Part shown: positions 1 to 12,949 of the stretch, piece after piece
Layout of the letters: every line of letters starts with the position of its first letter
How positions within the stretch are numbered: position 1 is the first letter of the stretch
Assembly (NCBI GenBank): GCA_003254925.1
Contig: QANZ01028759.1
Location: 426,881 to 490,880 of the forward strand
Source of the DNA: Chamaecrista fasciculata
Lineage: Eukaryota; Streptophyta; Magnoliopsida; Fabales; Fabaceae
Length of the DNA: 64,000 nucleotides
Direction: 5' to 3'
Made by a program: the position numbers and the translations under genes
Notes under the pieces: model-generated
Databases searched by the model: none
The model's input: the letters and a program-made list of their open reading frames with translations, nothing else
Told to the model about the DNA's origin: nothing

Positions 1-1637
1 GTAACCTGTTGCAATTATTTTTTAACCAAATTTTAGGGTTCTTATTTTAGATAACAAGTCAAATTCTAGTCCATTACATTTAGGTCAGATTCAATTTTGT
101 CTTTTAAATTTTATTTGAGTTAATTTCATTATTTATATGTTTAAAGTGATTCACTTTTGAGTTTTGTCCTAATACTTTTATCATATGATTTCTTAATTAA
201 ATTATTTAACATATCTTGACATAGTAATAAGTTTTTTATTGTCAAATATTTAGATAAACTTTTTAGTAAAATTTGATGATATCGTTTTGTAGAAAAATTA
301 TAATTTTAGAAAATTACACCAAATGTTTTAAGTAATAATTTTACAAAAATAAATCATTAAAATATTAGTAATATGTAAAATAATAGTCAATAAAATGAGA
401 TAAATTAATTTAAAATTTCAAATGTCAAAAATTAAAAATTGACAAGATGTTTTGTAAGAAATTCTAATGATATAATGAAATTGACTCATATAATGGACCA
501 AACTGAATCTGGTCTCAAATGTAAGGATCCAACAAATACTTTTATCTACTTTAGTCTAAGGTTCATGGAGCGTTTTTGTTTTACGGGTGATTTTATGATG
601 CAATTTTTTGCATCATAAAACAAGTGAGAGTGGCATAATCTTTATTTTTCAAGAAATTTAATGATGATAAATAATATAAAAAATTAATTTTTTGAATCAA
701 TAAAAATCTGTATTGAGCCACCTCATTTGTTGTATGGATGCAATAAGTTGCATTATAGACTAACCATTTATTTACATATTAAAACTTGTGTATTAATTTT
801 GTTATAACTTATAAGTCTCAGTTTAGGGAAATAAATATAAGTAACCTTCCTAAGTTTTCTTTCCAGGCCGAAAAAAAATCCAATGTTTTTAATTTATTCA
901 TGTCCTTGTATTATGGTTAATTAAATCTGTGTGTGGGCTGCAAGTCATAATTGGGCCTGTGTTTTAGTTTTAGATTTTGGGTATAGACTTGTTATTAAGA
1001 AATGAATCATGTTAAGCCCAAAAACTGTGTTCTTGCTTAGTTATTTGCAATGGTTAAGTTTTTTCTTTTTGGGCCAATGCAATGGTCAAGTTTGATATGA
1101 GTTTTATGGCGAAAAGAATGTCATTCATATGTTATTTTGTTCAATAGATTATTACTTTGTATCATATTTTAGTTGAATGCTATGGTCCTCATTTTTTCAC
1201 TTAATGTAGTAATACTAGTGGCTTTGCATTCATGATATACAATTATACATGCAAATAGGCGTGTAAAGATTTAGGCATACTGGATAGTTATCATAATATC
1301 TTTTCAAAATTAAAAGTAAAATCTAAAAGATATTTTTCTATAAAACTCTCCCAGGTCACTTCCCATGTTATTTATCCATTAGTAATTAATTAATTAAATT
1401 AATTAATATATATTCAATAATAACAATTATTATTAAATTATATTTGACTAGGTTCAATCTACCAAGAGTGGACCCATATCGGACAAGGGGCATTCAAAAT
1501 CGAACCAAATCGATTATAAATAATTTGATTTGAACGATTTAGTTAGGTAATAGTTTGAACGTTGTATAAATCAAATCAAATTGTTTGAAATGTCATTATC
1601 TAAAGGATTAAGCAATTTTTACAATTGTTTTGACCAT
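1..1637. other. AT-rich intergenic DNA
   Basis: No gene-like reading frame, RNA gene or clear element end is visible. Positions about 1500-1600 hold a degenerate patch of AAATCGAACC/GATTTGATTTG words resembling the CCAAACCG-type repeats further on. Confidence 0.5.
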
Positions 1638-1646
1638 TATTATTTT

Positions 1647-2063
1647 GGGTAAATTACACTTTGGTACCTTGTGGTTTGACCCTATTTCACTTTGGTACCC
1701 TGTGGTTTGAAACCTGACACTTTGGTACCCTGTGGTATTCGCCATTAACACTTTGGTACCCTTTGGAGCTCTTTTAATTATAACCATAAGAAATTTTGCA
1801 AATATTACATAAAAATTTTCAAAAAGTTACAAATAGGTCCTTGGATACATATTATCTAGGGACTAAAATGAAAACTTTAAAAAATTTTGTGGTCAATATG
1901 TAATTTTTGCAAAATTTATTATGGTTAAAATTACAAAATAGCTCCAAAGAGTACCAAAGTGTTAATGGAGAATACCACAGGGTATCAAAGTGCCAAGTTT
2001 CAAACCACAGGATACCAAAGTAAAATAGGGTCAAACCACATAATACCAAAGTGTAATTTACTC
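1647..2063. mobile_element. Foldback Mutator-like MITE, family A (copy 1)
   Basis: The two halves are inverted copies. The left end reads GGGTAAATTACACTTTGG and the right end is its approximate reverse complement ending AATTTACTC; several ACTTTGGTACCCTGTGG words lie inside each arm. Flanks are TATTATTTT (1638-1646) and TACTATTTT (2064-2072), an 8/9 match fitting a 9-bp target duplication, the Mutator (MULE) signature. No transposase is present, so it is non-autonomous. Other copies lie at 3991, 19235, 49813 and 52243, with a core piece at 23404. Confidence 0.8.
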
Positions 2064-2072
2064 TACTATTTT

Positions 2073-3990
2073 TGTTTAAGTTATCTAACCGGTTGTTCAT
2101 TTTGCATTTTTTTAATTTCTAAATTCTGAGGTCCTCTTCTCCGTAACTAAACAATCCAAAGCTAAGAAGTACAAATATATTCTTGGTCTAGCAACTAGAA
2201 AGTATTTGTTCAAATTTAATTTCCATTCATCCAATAAAATTAGTCCAAAAGATTTCACTATTATCACAAATTTTCATTTTGCATTGATAAATATTCTCTT
2301 CCTAAGAATCTTGGTAGCCAATTAGCCATATATAGTGATGCTTCCATTGTTTTTCAGATTCAAAGTACCTCAAGATATTTTTTCAACAAAATCAACTTGC
2401 TCAAAGTTCGAATTCTGAAATTAAAGAATGAACCTAATGAATGAATTTGATACATTTGAAGAAGGACCTCCCTCTTGCCTATTGCTTTTCCTACCCAAAA
2501 TTCTTTAATATTTGGTGATAAAAACATGGGATAGAGCATAAATGCCTGCTTTTTTTTTTTCTTCTACCTTTTCCTTTCCTTTCTTTAATCTTTAGAATTT
2601 ATAAAATTCTTTGTGTAAATATATATATTTGACATCTTTGTGTAAATTCTTTGTATATCTTTGTTTATGTCTCTATATTATTGTATATGAGTTTATATGT
2701 ATCTAAATGATTTGGTGTGTGTTTAAAAGATTAAAATGATATATTATTTAATTTATGTAAAAGATTAAAAGTATATTAATTTGATCTTTTATAGATTAAA
2801 TTATTTATTTTTAATCTTTTAAAAATCAAGTTGTCAATTCGATAATCTTTCAGGTATTGAATCTTAATTTACTTTTTTTAATAAAATCGTTTTGTCTGAG
2901 AAATTTACTAGCACATTTTTTTTATTTTTTTTCCTTATCAATATGACATCACGGTCACTAGGGCACGATGTACCACTATATTCTTATTTTCTAAATTCTA
3001 TCTGCAAATATCCCACTATACTTGCTTTATGTTAAATCTTGTTAAAAGCAAATCAAACAAATACTATGAAATCAACCTACATCCACTAAAAGCTACAAAA
3101 ATAAATAAATAAAAGTTGTTTTATTTGACTTTGCAATTGGATTCTTTTTAAGAAGCATATTGGATCCCTTAATCGAATGTCAAAGTCAATAAAGTGAATT
3201 TTATTTCTACTAATAAATTTTTTAATACAAATAGGCTGATTTAAATCAGAATAGTATATTTAAAGAAATTATTTATCTACCAATTACACAAAACTTTGTT
3301 AACTTTTGCAATTGTATTTCAACGATTAAGCAGTGTATGTGTGTATTTATTTGCAACTTGTTGACAACATTGATTACATAGCAACATCCCAGGATTCATA
3401 CTTGTACTTTAGCAAAAAAATTCGTTAGATTTTAATTTGTTCCCTAAAAAGTTTCTCACTTTTCATCTCTTTAAATTGGTGGCTATTGAATTTTGATGTC
3501 TGAACCACCATGGAAGGTCAAACCAGAAAGAATAAAACTTTACAAATTCTATGGTCATGAAATCAATGGACACCTCACACCTTATAAATTCTTATGAATT
3601 GGTATTTATTTACTTAGTTAAAAAAATATTTAAAATACACGAAACTACTTTTAATTAACTTAAATTTTTTTTTTATAAAAGTTTATTTCAACTTTGAAAA
3701 AATAAAAACAGTATTTTTTATTTTAATTTTGCATTGAAACTTTTTATTAAAAATGAGATTTTTTATTATTTTTACTACTATTAATATTTTTATTATACAT
3801 TTCATTAGAAATTTTATCTAATTTTTTATGTCAAATTTGACAATAATCATAAAATTAAAAAATAAATATTTTTAGATAAAAAAACTTAACAAAAGTGACA
3901 TTTTTTTGGACAAAATCAAAGGTGTAAATGGTTTTCTTATGCAATCACTAAAGTTGAGAAATGTTTTATCATTTTAGTAAAAACAAAATA
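2073..3990. other. AT-rich intergenic DNA
   Basis: Very AT-rich, with frequent poly-T and poly-A runs. I see no coding potential, RNA gene or element termini. Confidence 0.5.
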
Positions 3991-4602
3991 GGGTAAATTC
4001 ACTTTGGTACCCTGTGGTTTTAAAAGTGACACTTTGGTACCTTGTAGTATTCTCTGTTAACACTTTGATACCCCTGAATTTTAATTCTGTTAGAAAATTA
4101 ACAAAAATTGGAAGTTTTGGAACTATTTGGTAATTTTAATCATAACAATTTTTACAAAAATTACATATTGACCCCCAATATTCTCAAAAAGTTACAAATA
4201 GGTCCTTGGATACATATTTTCTAGGGACTAAAATAAAAACTATAAAAAATTTTGGGGTCAAAACATAATTTTTGAATAATATAGGACAGAAGATAGAATT
4301 ACAAAATAGTGCCAAATTTTTTTTATAATTTTTTAGTCCTTAGTAATATGTATCTAGGGATCTGTGTGTAATTTTCTAAAAATATTGGGGGTCAATATGT
4401 AATTTTTGTAAAAATTGTTATGGCTAAAATTACAAAATGGTTCTAAAAATCCCAATTTTCATTAATTTTCTAACATAATTAAAGCTCAGGGTACCAAAAT
4501 ATTAACGGAGAATATCATTGGGTACTAAAGTGTCACTTTTTAAATCACATAGTACCAAAATAAAATATGACCAAACTACAGGTACCAAAGTATAATTTAT
4601 CC
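3991..4602. mobile_element. Foldback Mutator-like MITE, family A (copy 2, enlarged)
   Basis: Same family as 1647-2063: it begins GGGTAAATTCACTTTGG and ends with an inverted ACCAAAGTATAATTTATCC. It is about 200 bp longer because the central core, with the words ACATATTGACCCC and GGGTCAATATGTAA, is partly repeated. A 9-bp target duplication is not recognisable, so this copy is probably old. Confidence 0.7.
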
Positions 4603-4945
4603 AAAAATTAAAATGATCAATCCAAATTTTAAGTCTTTGAAAAAAAATATTTTTGTCGTTGGAGCTCATGAAATTGAATTTAATAAACTGCACGGATTTT
4701 TCTTCTTCCTTTTTTTCCGAGAAAATCTAATTAAGTCCATAAACTTAAACAATTGGAGCTTGTCAATACGTTGGAAAGTGGAGTTACATCTTCAATGGCA
4801 ACATAAAAATTGTGTGAGAGTTTATAAATATGGAGCTAAAATAGTTTCGTTGCCTAAAACAAAATGGTTTATATGGAGCTAGAATTTGTCACTCATATAT
4901 AATTAAGGCCCAAAAGATCAAAAGCTTTATAAAATGGTTTCTAGT

Positions 4946-5795
4946 AAGCTACTATGTTGAACATTTTTTAAATAAGGCTCTCTCTCTCTTTGCGCAGCTT
5001 TTCTCCTATCTCTCTGTTAGGGTTTGTTCGTGAGATGTCTCTTGCTCCTTTGAGGGGCTGTTGGTCGGCGTCTTTTATGGCGCCTCCGGCGGCGGCTTCG
5101 ACTTCATCTTCGGCGACGGCTCCGGCTTAGTACCAACAATCCCTCCTTTTCTCTTTTTTCTGTTTTTTATGTTTTCTGGTTTTGGATGGTGGTGGAACAG
5201 TAAGGGGGAGGTTTGGAGAGGCGTTTCATTCTGTGTACCATTTTAGTGACATGTTTGAAACCTCCCACTCTCTCCTTTAGTTTTCCACACCATTTAGTCA
5301 TCCTTCCACTAGGGAAGGTTTCTTTTTTCTGTTTGTTTGTTTTCTGCGTTTTGTTGGAACAAATTTCCTCCAGATCTACAGCTTTTGAAGAAGACTCTTG
5401 AAAATCCTCTCAAGTTTGATTAGAGAGTTTGGGCTTAATGATTTTTTCTTCTTCTTTGTTGTATGTTTGGCTGAGATTTGTTTTGGTTTTTGTTTGGGTA
5501 GTTTAATTTCTTCAACCCTTGTGTGTTGCTTGGGTGAAATTTTACTACCTACAAGTTGTGTGAAGTTCGTCCTCTGCCAGCGTTCGGTGCCGGTTCTTGC
5601 TGCCATCTGGTATGTTGCCAGGTTGGTATATCTTCATGGAGGCGCTGGTTCATGATGTTCTAGGGAGTTTAGGGTTGTGTTTTTAGGTTTATTTGTTCCC
5701 TTGGTGGACTCCCTTTTTCTTCCATCCTTTATTGGATCGGACCTTGTATCTTCATCTTGATGAATGACAAAAAAAAAAAAGCTACTATGTTAAAC
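4946..5795 (+). mobile_element. LINE-like polyA-tailed retro-insertion
   Basis: A 17-bp direct repeat, AAGCTACTATGTTGAAC at 4946-4962 and the same with one substitution at 5779-5795, encloses about 816 bp ending in an A-tract (about 5769-5780). A long target duplication plus a polyA tail means LINE-driven retrotransposition. The insert starts with a CT-rich leader and GTTAGGGTTTG. It holds a short ORF from ATG 5035 to TAG 5128 rich in Ala, Ser and Thr, then T-rich DNA and an end (TTGATGAATGAC before the A-tract) typical of plant LINE 3' ends. No reverse transcriptase is present, so it is either an internally deleted LINE or a retrocopy of a transcript. Confidence 0.75.
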
Positions 5796-7048
5796 TAGAA
5801 AAATTATTATTAATACCTCACAAGTCACATCTTATGTGAACATAATATTGAGTATTTTCCAAAATAATTTGAGTCGCTTTGATAAAGACACTGTCCTTAA
5901 GAGATATTTTAGTATCTCATTGAATAGACACTGGCACTCATAAAATTAAACGAATTTCTCTTCGATGTGGCACAAAGGAAGTTTTTAAAATAAATAAAAT
6001 AATATGTAAAAAGAGAGAGGCGACTTCTATAATGAGAAGCTAGGGTTTTCAATATTTAAAAGGTTTAATAATAATATTTATTAATTAACATAATTAATAG
6101 AATAATTTTGCAAAAAGAACTTGAACCCTTATATTATTTCTCTTGGTGCAAGCAAAATGGACTTATTTTACATAGCGAATATTGGGCTTATGACCAATAC
6201 ATAATAAGTTATTTGAAGACTTGCTTGAGATCAAAAGCCCTTTTATTGAAATGCGAAGTTTTGGGTTGGCTTTGTTATTGTTTGATATTGACAATCATGC
6301 ATCGCCAAAGGCAAAATCAAACTGCTATATATGAACGTTCTTACAAAAGGAACTTCATGTATGATCTCATGATTAAAAGCAAAAGGATAAGTATACTTTA
6401 AGATGAGAGTCTAACTCATAAATCATTAAAAATTTTTTTTTTTGGTTTTATAAAACGTGAATTGGGCCATTGAAAGCACTAAAAATGTAGACATTGGGTT
6501 CGGCCTGGAGTTCACTTTTCTTTATTCGAACTACAAGGATATGAACAAGTGGTTACCTACAAGATTTAGTAACCAGAAATTCCCAATAAACCAGATTTAG
6601 GTAAAATTAAACTACATTAATGAATTAAAAGGACATATATATATTTATAGAAATGGATATGGAGAATACATAACTAGGTTCATAACTATATAAAGCAGAG
6701 AGCTGCGGGCCACATACATTTTTTCTTCTGCAGCCGCCTCAGCCCTTTTAAATTCCATTTATACCCTCCCTCACTCTCATTAATTACCATTCCACACCCA
6801 CTTAAGCAACCACTAATAATAATAACTAATAAGTCACACACTCACTTAACAACAATTCAAAACACACACACATACACACAAAATACAAGAGTGACTTTAA
6901 CTTTTTCCTATATATATCTACCCCCCAAATGTCACTGTATTTTTAGTATTTCACTCTCCCGCGAACTTTCCTGGGAAAATAATGGAAGGCGGGAAAGCGA
7001 TGAACCAAAATGAAAAGTCAAAAAGAAGTTATGGGGGAAATGTATGTT
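5796..7048. other. Intergenic DNA, 3' side of the expansin gene
   Basis: No second gene is evident. The expansin 3' UTR must lie in the right part (below 7049, minus strand). CA-rich simple sequence is present around 6850-6890. The short ORF at 6108-6401 has no recognisable protein features. Confidence 0.4.
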
Positions 7049-8960
7049 TTAGACGCGGAAATTCTTGCCGGTGAAGGTTTGACCGAAGGACCAATTAGGA
7101 GGCGCCACGTTGTAGGAAGTGGAAGTCCGTCTGTCACTGCCGGTGACCCTAAAAGAAAGGGCTTGGCCTACGAGGACGGAATTGGATTGCCAATTTTGCC
7201 CCCAGTTTCGGCTCATGCTCATCCAATCAGTCTTTGTGCCTTTTACGCTCACCTTCACGATATCCCCTGCACCCGCGACGTTGGTGATTAGAACCAGGTT
7301 GAAGTAACGGAAGCCGTTGATTGTGAACCTTATGCCTCCCACTTTTCTACACGCCACTCTGAAAAAGAAAAGAAAAGGCCATATCCTGATTTCCCGGGAA
7401 GATAAAAATAAATTTCCTAGAATACCCTTCACACACACCAAGGAGTAAATGCCTAAAATACCCTTGGGCATGCGAACCAAGCCAAAACACCCAAAAGGCA
7501 AAAGGCAAATATCAGTTATTTTTTTTATTTTTCACTTTTTCCATTTGGATTTCAATTTTTTATTTTTTTTTGGGAGTAACCGACGAAAACCTGAAAGAGT
7601 GAAAAAGAAAAGGGATGTTTGTTTATTTGTTATTTTTTTCCCAAAAATAAAAAATGTATTATATGTTTTGAACCACAGATTTTTCTCTTCTCTGTATCTT
7701 CTGTGGTCTGCTGGGTATGGTCCCTGGATCTCGGAAAATGGAGAGAAACCCAGATAGATACACCTTCATGCATCTCTCTCTCTCTCTTCATTTCATGTTC
7801 AGAATTATTAATCTTTAAAAAACCATTTAATTAATTATTGAATTCCTCACAGATTAAAAGAGAAAACTTGCTATTTTATTCTTTCTTTCTAAATAATTAA
7901 AATATATTACTTATTTTCTGAATTATTATACTTGTCAATCAAATTCAAAGATTTTAAAAAATATAAATTTAGGGACTAGTTAGTATAAATTTATTACAAA
8001 TTTAAGAATAAAAAATATAAAATTAATTTAAATTTATAGATCAAATAATATTAATTTAATATAAATTTAAGAATTAGATAAAAAAACAATATAAATTCAC
8101 TCAAAAATATAAAATTAATTCAAATTCAAGAATCATAATAATTGAAATATTATGGATCAAATCATTATTATAGAATACTAAATAATTTAAATTAACATTA
8201 AGTACGGTAAAATACTAAATAATAAGTTTTCTAACTAAAAAGTTGAGGTTTATAAGAAAAAATTAAGTTTCCTCTGTTAGTCTGTTACACAATGCATTCA
8301 GCATTAAAGAAAAGAAACCCTAATCGGAAACAGAGAGATAATTCGATTTAGTACTCACCGGCGGTAAGCGACGGGAACGATTCCGGCGCGATACTGAGCG
8401 ATCTTGAGAAACATAGGCATAGCAAGGTCGAAATGAGGTCGTGGTGGATTACACCATCCGCCATTATCGCTAGGAAGAGCGAAATTCGGAGGACAGAAAT
8501 TAGTCGCAGTGATGATAATCGAAGGACTTCCTGGGTTACACCATCGAGGATCTTCATCGCACTTGATTTCAAAGCACGCACCACAGCTTAATCCATTGTT
8601 GAACAGAGCCGTGCTTAAAGCCGCCGTGTTCACTCCGTAACCTTGGCTATACAGATTTCCATAGCCACAAGCTCCACCTAGAAAACCAAATTAACAAATT
8701 AAACCAATGCACTGTACAAAAATGGTTTGGAAATTGGGGGTTTTGGGGTAATCGTATGGGAATTTTGTTATCAAGTGCATTTTGAGTTCAAAACAAATTG
8801 GGGGAAAAGGAAGGGTACCCATTGTTCCGGAGGCGTCGCTGCCGCCGTAGAAGGTGGCGTGAGCGGATTGCCAGTCGCCACCGGTGTAAACGCCGGGGAT
8901 TTTGGCGGTGGCGACGACGAAGAGAGAGGCAAAGGAGGCGAAAATGCAGAGAAGAGACAT
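7049..8960 (-). CDS. EXPA: Alpha-expansin (three exons)
   Basis: Secreted, non-enzymatic wall-loosening protein acting on cellulose-xyloglucan contacts at acid pH. Exons on the minus strand: 8960-8819, 8677-8359 and 7358-7049, all with GT/AG borders and in-frame joins, giving 256 aa, a normal EXPA length. Residues 1-19 form a signal peptide. The double-psi beta-barrel domain (about 40-155) has the family landmarks [19 protein letters not shown], the paired cysteines and the HFD motif at 129-131 (catalytic-like Asp131). The C-terminal CBM63-type domain (about 165-250) has [10 protein letters not shown] and ends [11 protein letters not shown]. From memory the overall pattern is closest to the EXPA4/EXPA6 type. 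Ala156 sits in VACRK where relatives usually have VPCRK. It is isolated, with no neighbouring gene within several kb. The start is the only Met before the signal peptide. Family call very sure; subfamily less so. Confidence 0.96.
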
Positions 8961-9171
8961 GATTTGGAGAAGAAGAAATTGAAGAATGAAGTGAGTGAGT
9001 GAGAATGGGAAGAGAGAAGGAAGGAAGTGGGGGTACTTATGGAGGAAGAGAGGAAGGAGAGGGAATCAATTAACACAAGAGTGAAGAAGAAGAGGTGCTC
9101 TAGTGTGAAAATAATTACCTCCTAATTAATGCACCTTTCTCCTTTCTTTCTCTCTCTCTCATCTTAATAAT

Positions 9172-9179
9172 TTTTTATA
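9172..9179 (-). promoter_or_regulatory. Candidate TATA box of the expansin gene
   Basis: The minus strand reads TATAAAAA about 212 bp before the ATG, followed by a pyrimidine-rich GA/CT tract (about 9130-9165) of the kind common in plant 5' leaders. The AT-rich background makes chance matches likely. Confidence 0.3.
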
Positions 9180-9289
9180 ATAAATAAAATAATTAATATA
9201 CATTAAAAATTAAAATAATTGATGGATTTTATTTATTCTTTTAATAATTTTTTATTTTATATTTTACTTATTTCATCTAATAAATTAAC

Positions 9290-9610
9290 TAGGGGTGAGC
9301 ATGGGTTGGGTTGGGGCGGGTTGAGGGGAAATCCCAACCCAACCCGCACATCAATCTGCGGGTTGGGTTGGGTTGAGTTTTATGATTNATATTTATAAAA
9401 AATAAATTAAAAAATAAAAAAAATTATATGCGGGCTCACGGGTTGGGTTGGGTTGAAAAACTCCAAACCTGCAACCCAACCCGCAAGTGTGCGGGTTAAG
9501 AATTTTGAACCCAAACCAACCCGCGAACCCGAACCAACCGAACCCATAGCTGCGGGTTGGGTTGGTTTTCTGCGGGCTCGCAGGTTGGCGGGTTGGTTTG
9601 CTCACTCCTA
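9290..9610. mobile_element. hAT-type MITE with perfect 8-bp target duplication
   Basis: The element starts TAGGGGTGAGCA and ends TGCTCACTCCTA, imperfect terminal inverted repeats of a common plant hAT form. AAATTAAC flanks it exactly on both sides (9282-9289 and 9611-9618). The interior is made of GGGTTGGG/CCCAACCC words in both orientations and can fold on itself. One N lies at 9388. No transposase is encoded. Confidence 0.9.
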
Positions 9611-9885
9611 AAATTAACAGTAAATGTTAAGTGATTAATGACATATAATATAAAATTATCAGAAAAAATTTTGAATTACAACTCAAATTAAAAATTATCA
9701 TGGAATCTGTTATGTTAATTTCTTTTTTGGAACATGTTGTTATGTTAATTTATTATATGAAAATAAATTAAAAAAAAGATAAAATTAATTAAAATGTAAA
9801 ATTTTTAAGATGAAATTGACATTAAACAAACTTTCAGGACAAATTCAAAATTTGATGTAAAGTTTAGAGATCAAAAAAGTGTTTT

Positions 9886-10023
9886 TGCTGCAGGACCCAA
9901 ATTCGATCCCTAGAGTTGACATTGTTGGGAGGGCTCTGGCCATTTCGTCTCTAGGGCTCGAATGAGATTAGTCTTCACTTAGATCGTTACACGGATAGAT
10001 GAAGGATACCTATGACTTAACCG
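9886..10023 (+). mobile_element. 5'-truncated SINE
   Basis: The body carries the words AATTCGATCCCTAGAG (box-B like), CATTGTTGGGAG, ATTAGTCTTC and GTTACACGGATA. It matches the fuller copy at 42966-43157 in the same order. AAAAAGTGTTTT flanks it on both sides (9874-9885 and 10024-10035), a 12-bp target duplication. The upstream tRNA-like A-box part is missing. Confidence 0.65.
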
Positions 10024-10035
10024 AAAAAGTGTTTT

Positions 10036-11732
10036 GGCCATTTTTAAATTATATGGTTATTATTATTTTAGTCCTTAATTTAATATTCAAAACTTTTTTA
10101 CTCGTTACAATATTTTAGTCCTTCCTTTAATCACTTATTGCTAGACAATTCAAGTCTCTTTAAAGATTAAATTACGATAAGTCATAAATTTTTTTTATGC
10201 TAAATAAATTATTTTAGAGCCAAAATACTAAACTAACCACACTCGTATAATTTATAGACTAAATTATGGTTTATGGTTTACACATAATTAAAACTACAAT
10301 TATTTAACTTTTCAAATTTTTGCTACATATTGTAGTCTTATAGATAGTTGTTTTAGTCATTTTTTATCTTAAAATAGTTCGAGTTTTGAAAAAAGAAAAT
10401 TGAATTTCCTGCTTGTTTACTAATCTTCAACTAGATTAATAAATTACTAAGAAAACAAATTTTTAAAGAAATATTTAACAAACGAATAGTTGTGTATATG
10501 TATTTCAATAATTGATTTAGATTTTCTTATTTTTAAAGATTAAATGATTAATATATATATATATATTGTTAATTTAGACACCAAAAATTGACTCCTTTTT
10601 TTTAAAAAAAAATGTATATTCATTTCCACCTAAGTTACACTTTTACACTTTTGATCTTGTATTTTAAAAGCTATCAATAAGTTCATGATGATTGATTATT
10701 TACAAACTTTACATATAGCAAATAATATATGTGTGTGTATATATATATATATATATATGAATTTTAAAATTTGTTGGAATTTCTTTGTATGCAAGAAATG
10801 ATTTTTTGGGGTTGGGGACACCCATTGATGGAACATGAAATGATATGCATGTGGAGGACACATGGGAGGTTGTTTCATGTTAATTTTGTTCTGGTCTTTG
10901 GTCAGAAATAAAGATAGGGTAACAAGTTGAACTTCAATTTGGATATACAGAATAATACAAGATACGATAGGGAAAGCCACATGAAGCATCTAAATTCTAA
11001 CAAATCTTTCAAATTCAACCACCTTTTTATTTTTTTAAAAATAATTTATTATTCTTTTTATTTCTTCCATGCATGTACCAAAATCATAATTGTTTTCATA
11101 CTTCATACTTACATACATGTTATATCAGCAAGATAAGCAAGCAACTCCATCAACTACATTGTAATTTTTAAGTGTATCTCTCTTTTTCCTATCAACTTGT
11201 TCCAATTTGGAACAAATATCATCTAATACTTGGACTACATTATTACATGCATTCTCTCATATATATATATATATATATGTATCTATCTAGTATCTACTAT
11301 TCTTGTGCATGTTTTTTAGCCTAGTGGATTACTGGCTTCCATTTTCTGTGTTTCAAGATTGCCATGTCTTTTACATTATGAAAATAATATATTTAATGAA
11401 TATCTTTTTTGTTCATTCAAGCATTCAATAATTGTTCTTTTCAAATATTACAAGATATATATCGATTGTTATTGTTTCAAATGAAGATAAGGTTTGTCAT
11501 CATTTATAGATGTCTGAGAAAAGATTATCAATAAAAAATAGATCATCTTTTTGTTTTTTACTTTGTCCAATCTCTATTTTATATTTTTATCCCAATTGTA
11601 TATTGTGTTCATATATATATATATATATATATAGATAGATAGATAGATATAATAGTAATAATAAATTAATGACCATATCACTCAATAAAGAAAAATGATA
11701 AAACTTGAATTTTTGTGGTTGGAGTTATTAAT
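10036..11732. other. AT-rich intergenic DNA with TA microsatellites
   Basis: No gene is seen. TA-dinucleotide tracts lie near 10553-10566, 10738-10758, 11261-11278 and 11612-11632, the last running into a short GATA repeat (about 11632-11650). Confidence 0.5.
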
Positions 11733-11820
11733 TATAGAATGACGGATAATTTTTTTTAAAAAAAAAATTATTCTTTCTCTATTTGATCAAATAAACAATT
11801 GTACATATATATTTTTAATA

Positions 11821-11990
11821 AGAGCAACTCATAATTCACGAGATCATAAGTTCGAATTCCGCTGTCAATATGAGAACCTTGTTTATAGGTGATCTGTAAC
11901 TACATCTGTAAACGCTCATAAAGCCTGGAGACATGCTATAGCCTTGGTAAGCTCCTGGGGCCCAACTGACCTAAACTTTTAAAAAAAAAA
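11821..11990 (+). mobile_element. tRNA-derived SINE
   Basis: It contains a pol III box-B-like CATAAGTTCGAATTCC (about 11846-11861), then GTCAATATGAGAACCTTG and CGCTCATAAAG, and ends in a 10-base A-tract (11981-11990). The same order of words is found in reverse at 20421-20585. It is bracketed by a diverged direct repeat of about 86 bp (11733-11820 and 11990-12078), much longer than a normal SINE target duplication. Confidence 0.6.
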
Positions 11991-12078
11991 TAGAATGATG
12001 GATGATTTTTTTTTCAAAAAAAATATTCTCTCTATTTGATCAAATAAAAAATTTGTACACCTTTATTTTTAAAATTTA

Positions 12079-12949
12079 ATTTGATGATAAAAGTATAAAT
12101 AATTTTATATAAATATATACTCTCAAAAAATTCACATAGAAAACAGTTATTATTATCTATTTATTTAATCTCGTCTTTTAAACTAATTAAACTTGAGAAG
12201 GAGTTTACTAATTAGGACCAAAAAAAAATTATTTATATATATTACTACAAGATTTATCAATAAAATAAAGACACATAATTAAAAAATTATTTTATATGGT
12301 TAACTTTGATAGTAAAAAATTAGAATAATATATATATGATTTTTCATAAAAAAGAAAGAGTATTGATAAACATTCTATTAAGTATTTTTTATGACAAAAT
12401 ATAAGATATATTAGTTAATTTTTATTTATTTATCAATTATTACCTCAAGGAAGCGATGCAATAAGGAATATTTTAGTGTTAATGGGATATGGGTGGGTCC
12501 ACAAAAGAAGAATAAAAAAAAAAAGTATAAAATGGTGGGACCATAGTCCGTACCTTTTACTATAAGTGAGAGAGAGGAGGCCTAATGTAAATCGTAATGG
12601 GCCTTTTACTTCGCTAATGGGGTTGGACACGTGTTAGTGTTTGACACCATTACGACACCGACATATATTCATAAATTTTAAAATATAAATTAATTTTTTG
12701 TGACTTTAATATGACATATAAGAGAAAATAATAATACATATGACATATATTATGAGTAAAGCTTGTAATTTTTAAATTTTTTATTAAAAATTATGAATGT
12801 TTAATTATTTATATATATAAATATATGACGTGTCGTGTCGCGTAATTTTGAGAGTTTAACGTGTCGCTGTGTCCATGTCCGTGTCGTGTCCCGTGGCCGT
12901 GTCAGTGTCCATGCTTCCTAGCTTTGTTATAGTTTGTTATATGGAAATT
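12079..12949. other. AT-rich intergenic DNA
   Basis: No gene is seen. Around 12830-12915 there is a short run of GTGTCGTGTCC-like words, also echoed faintly near 45170-45240, that may be a degenerate repeat end. Confidence 0.4.

Noticed and set aside
8727..9076. ORFs of 91 and 101 codons over expansin exon 1
   Set aside because: Shadows of the expansin signal peptide exon and its CT-rich leader in other frames.
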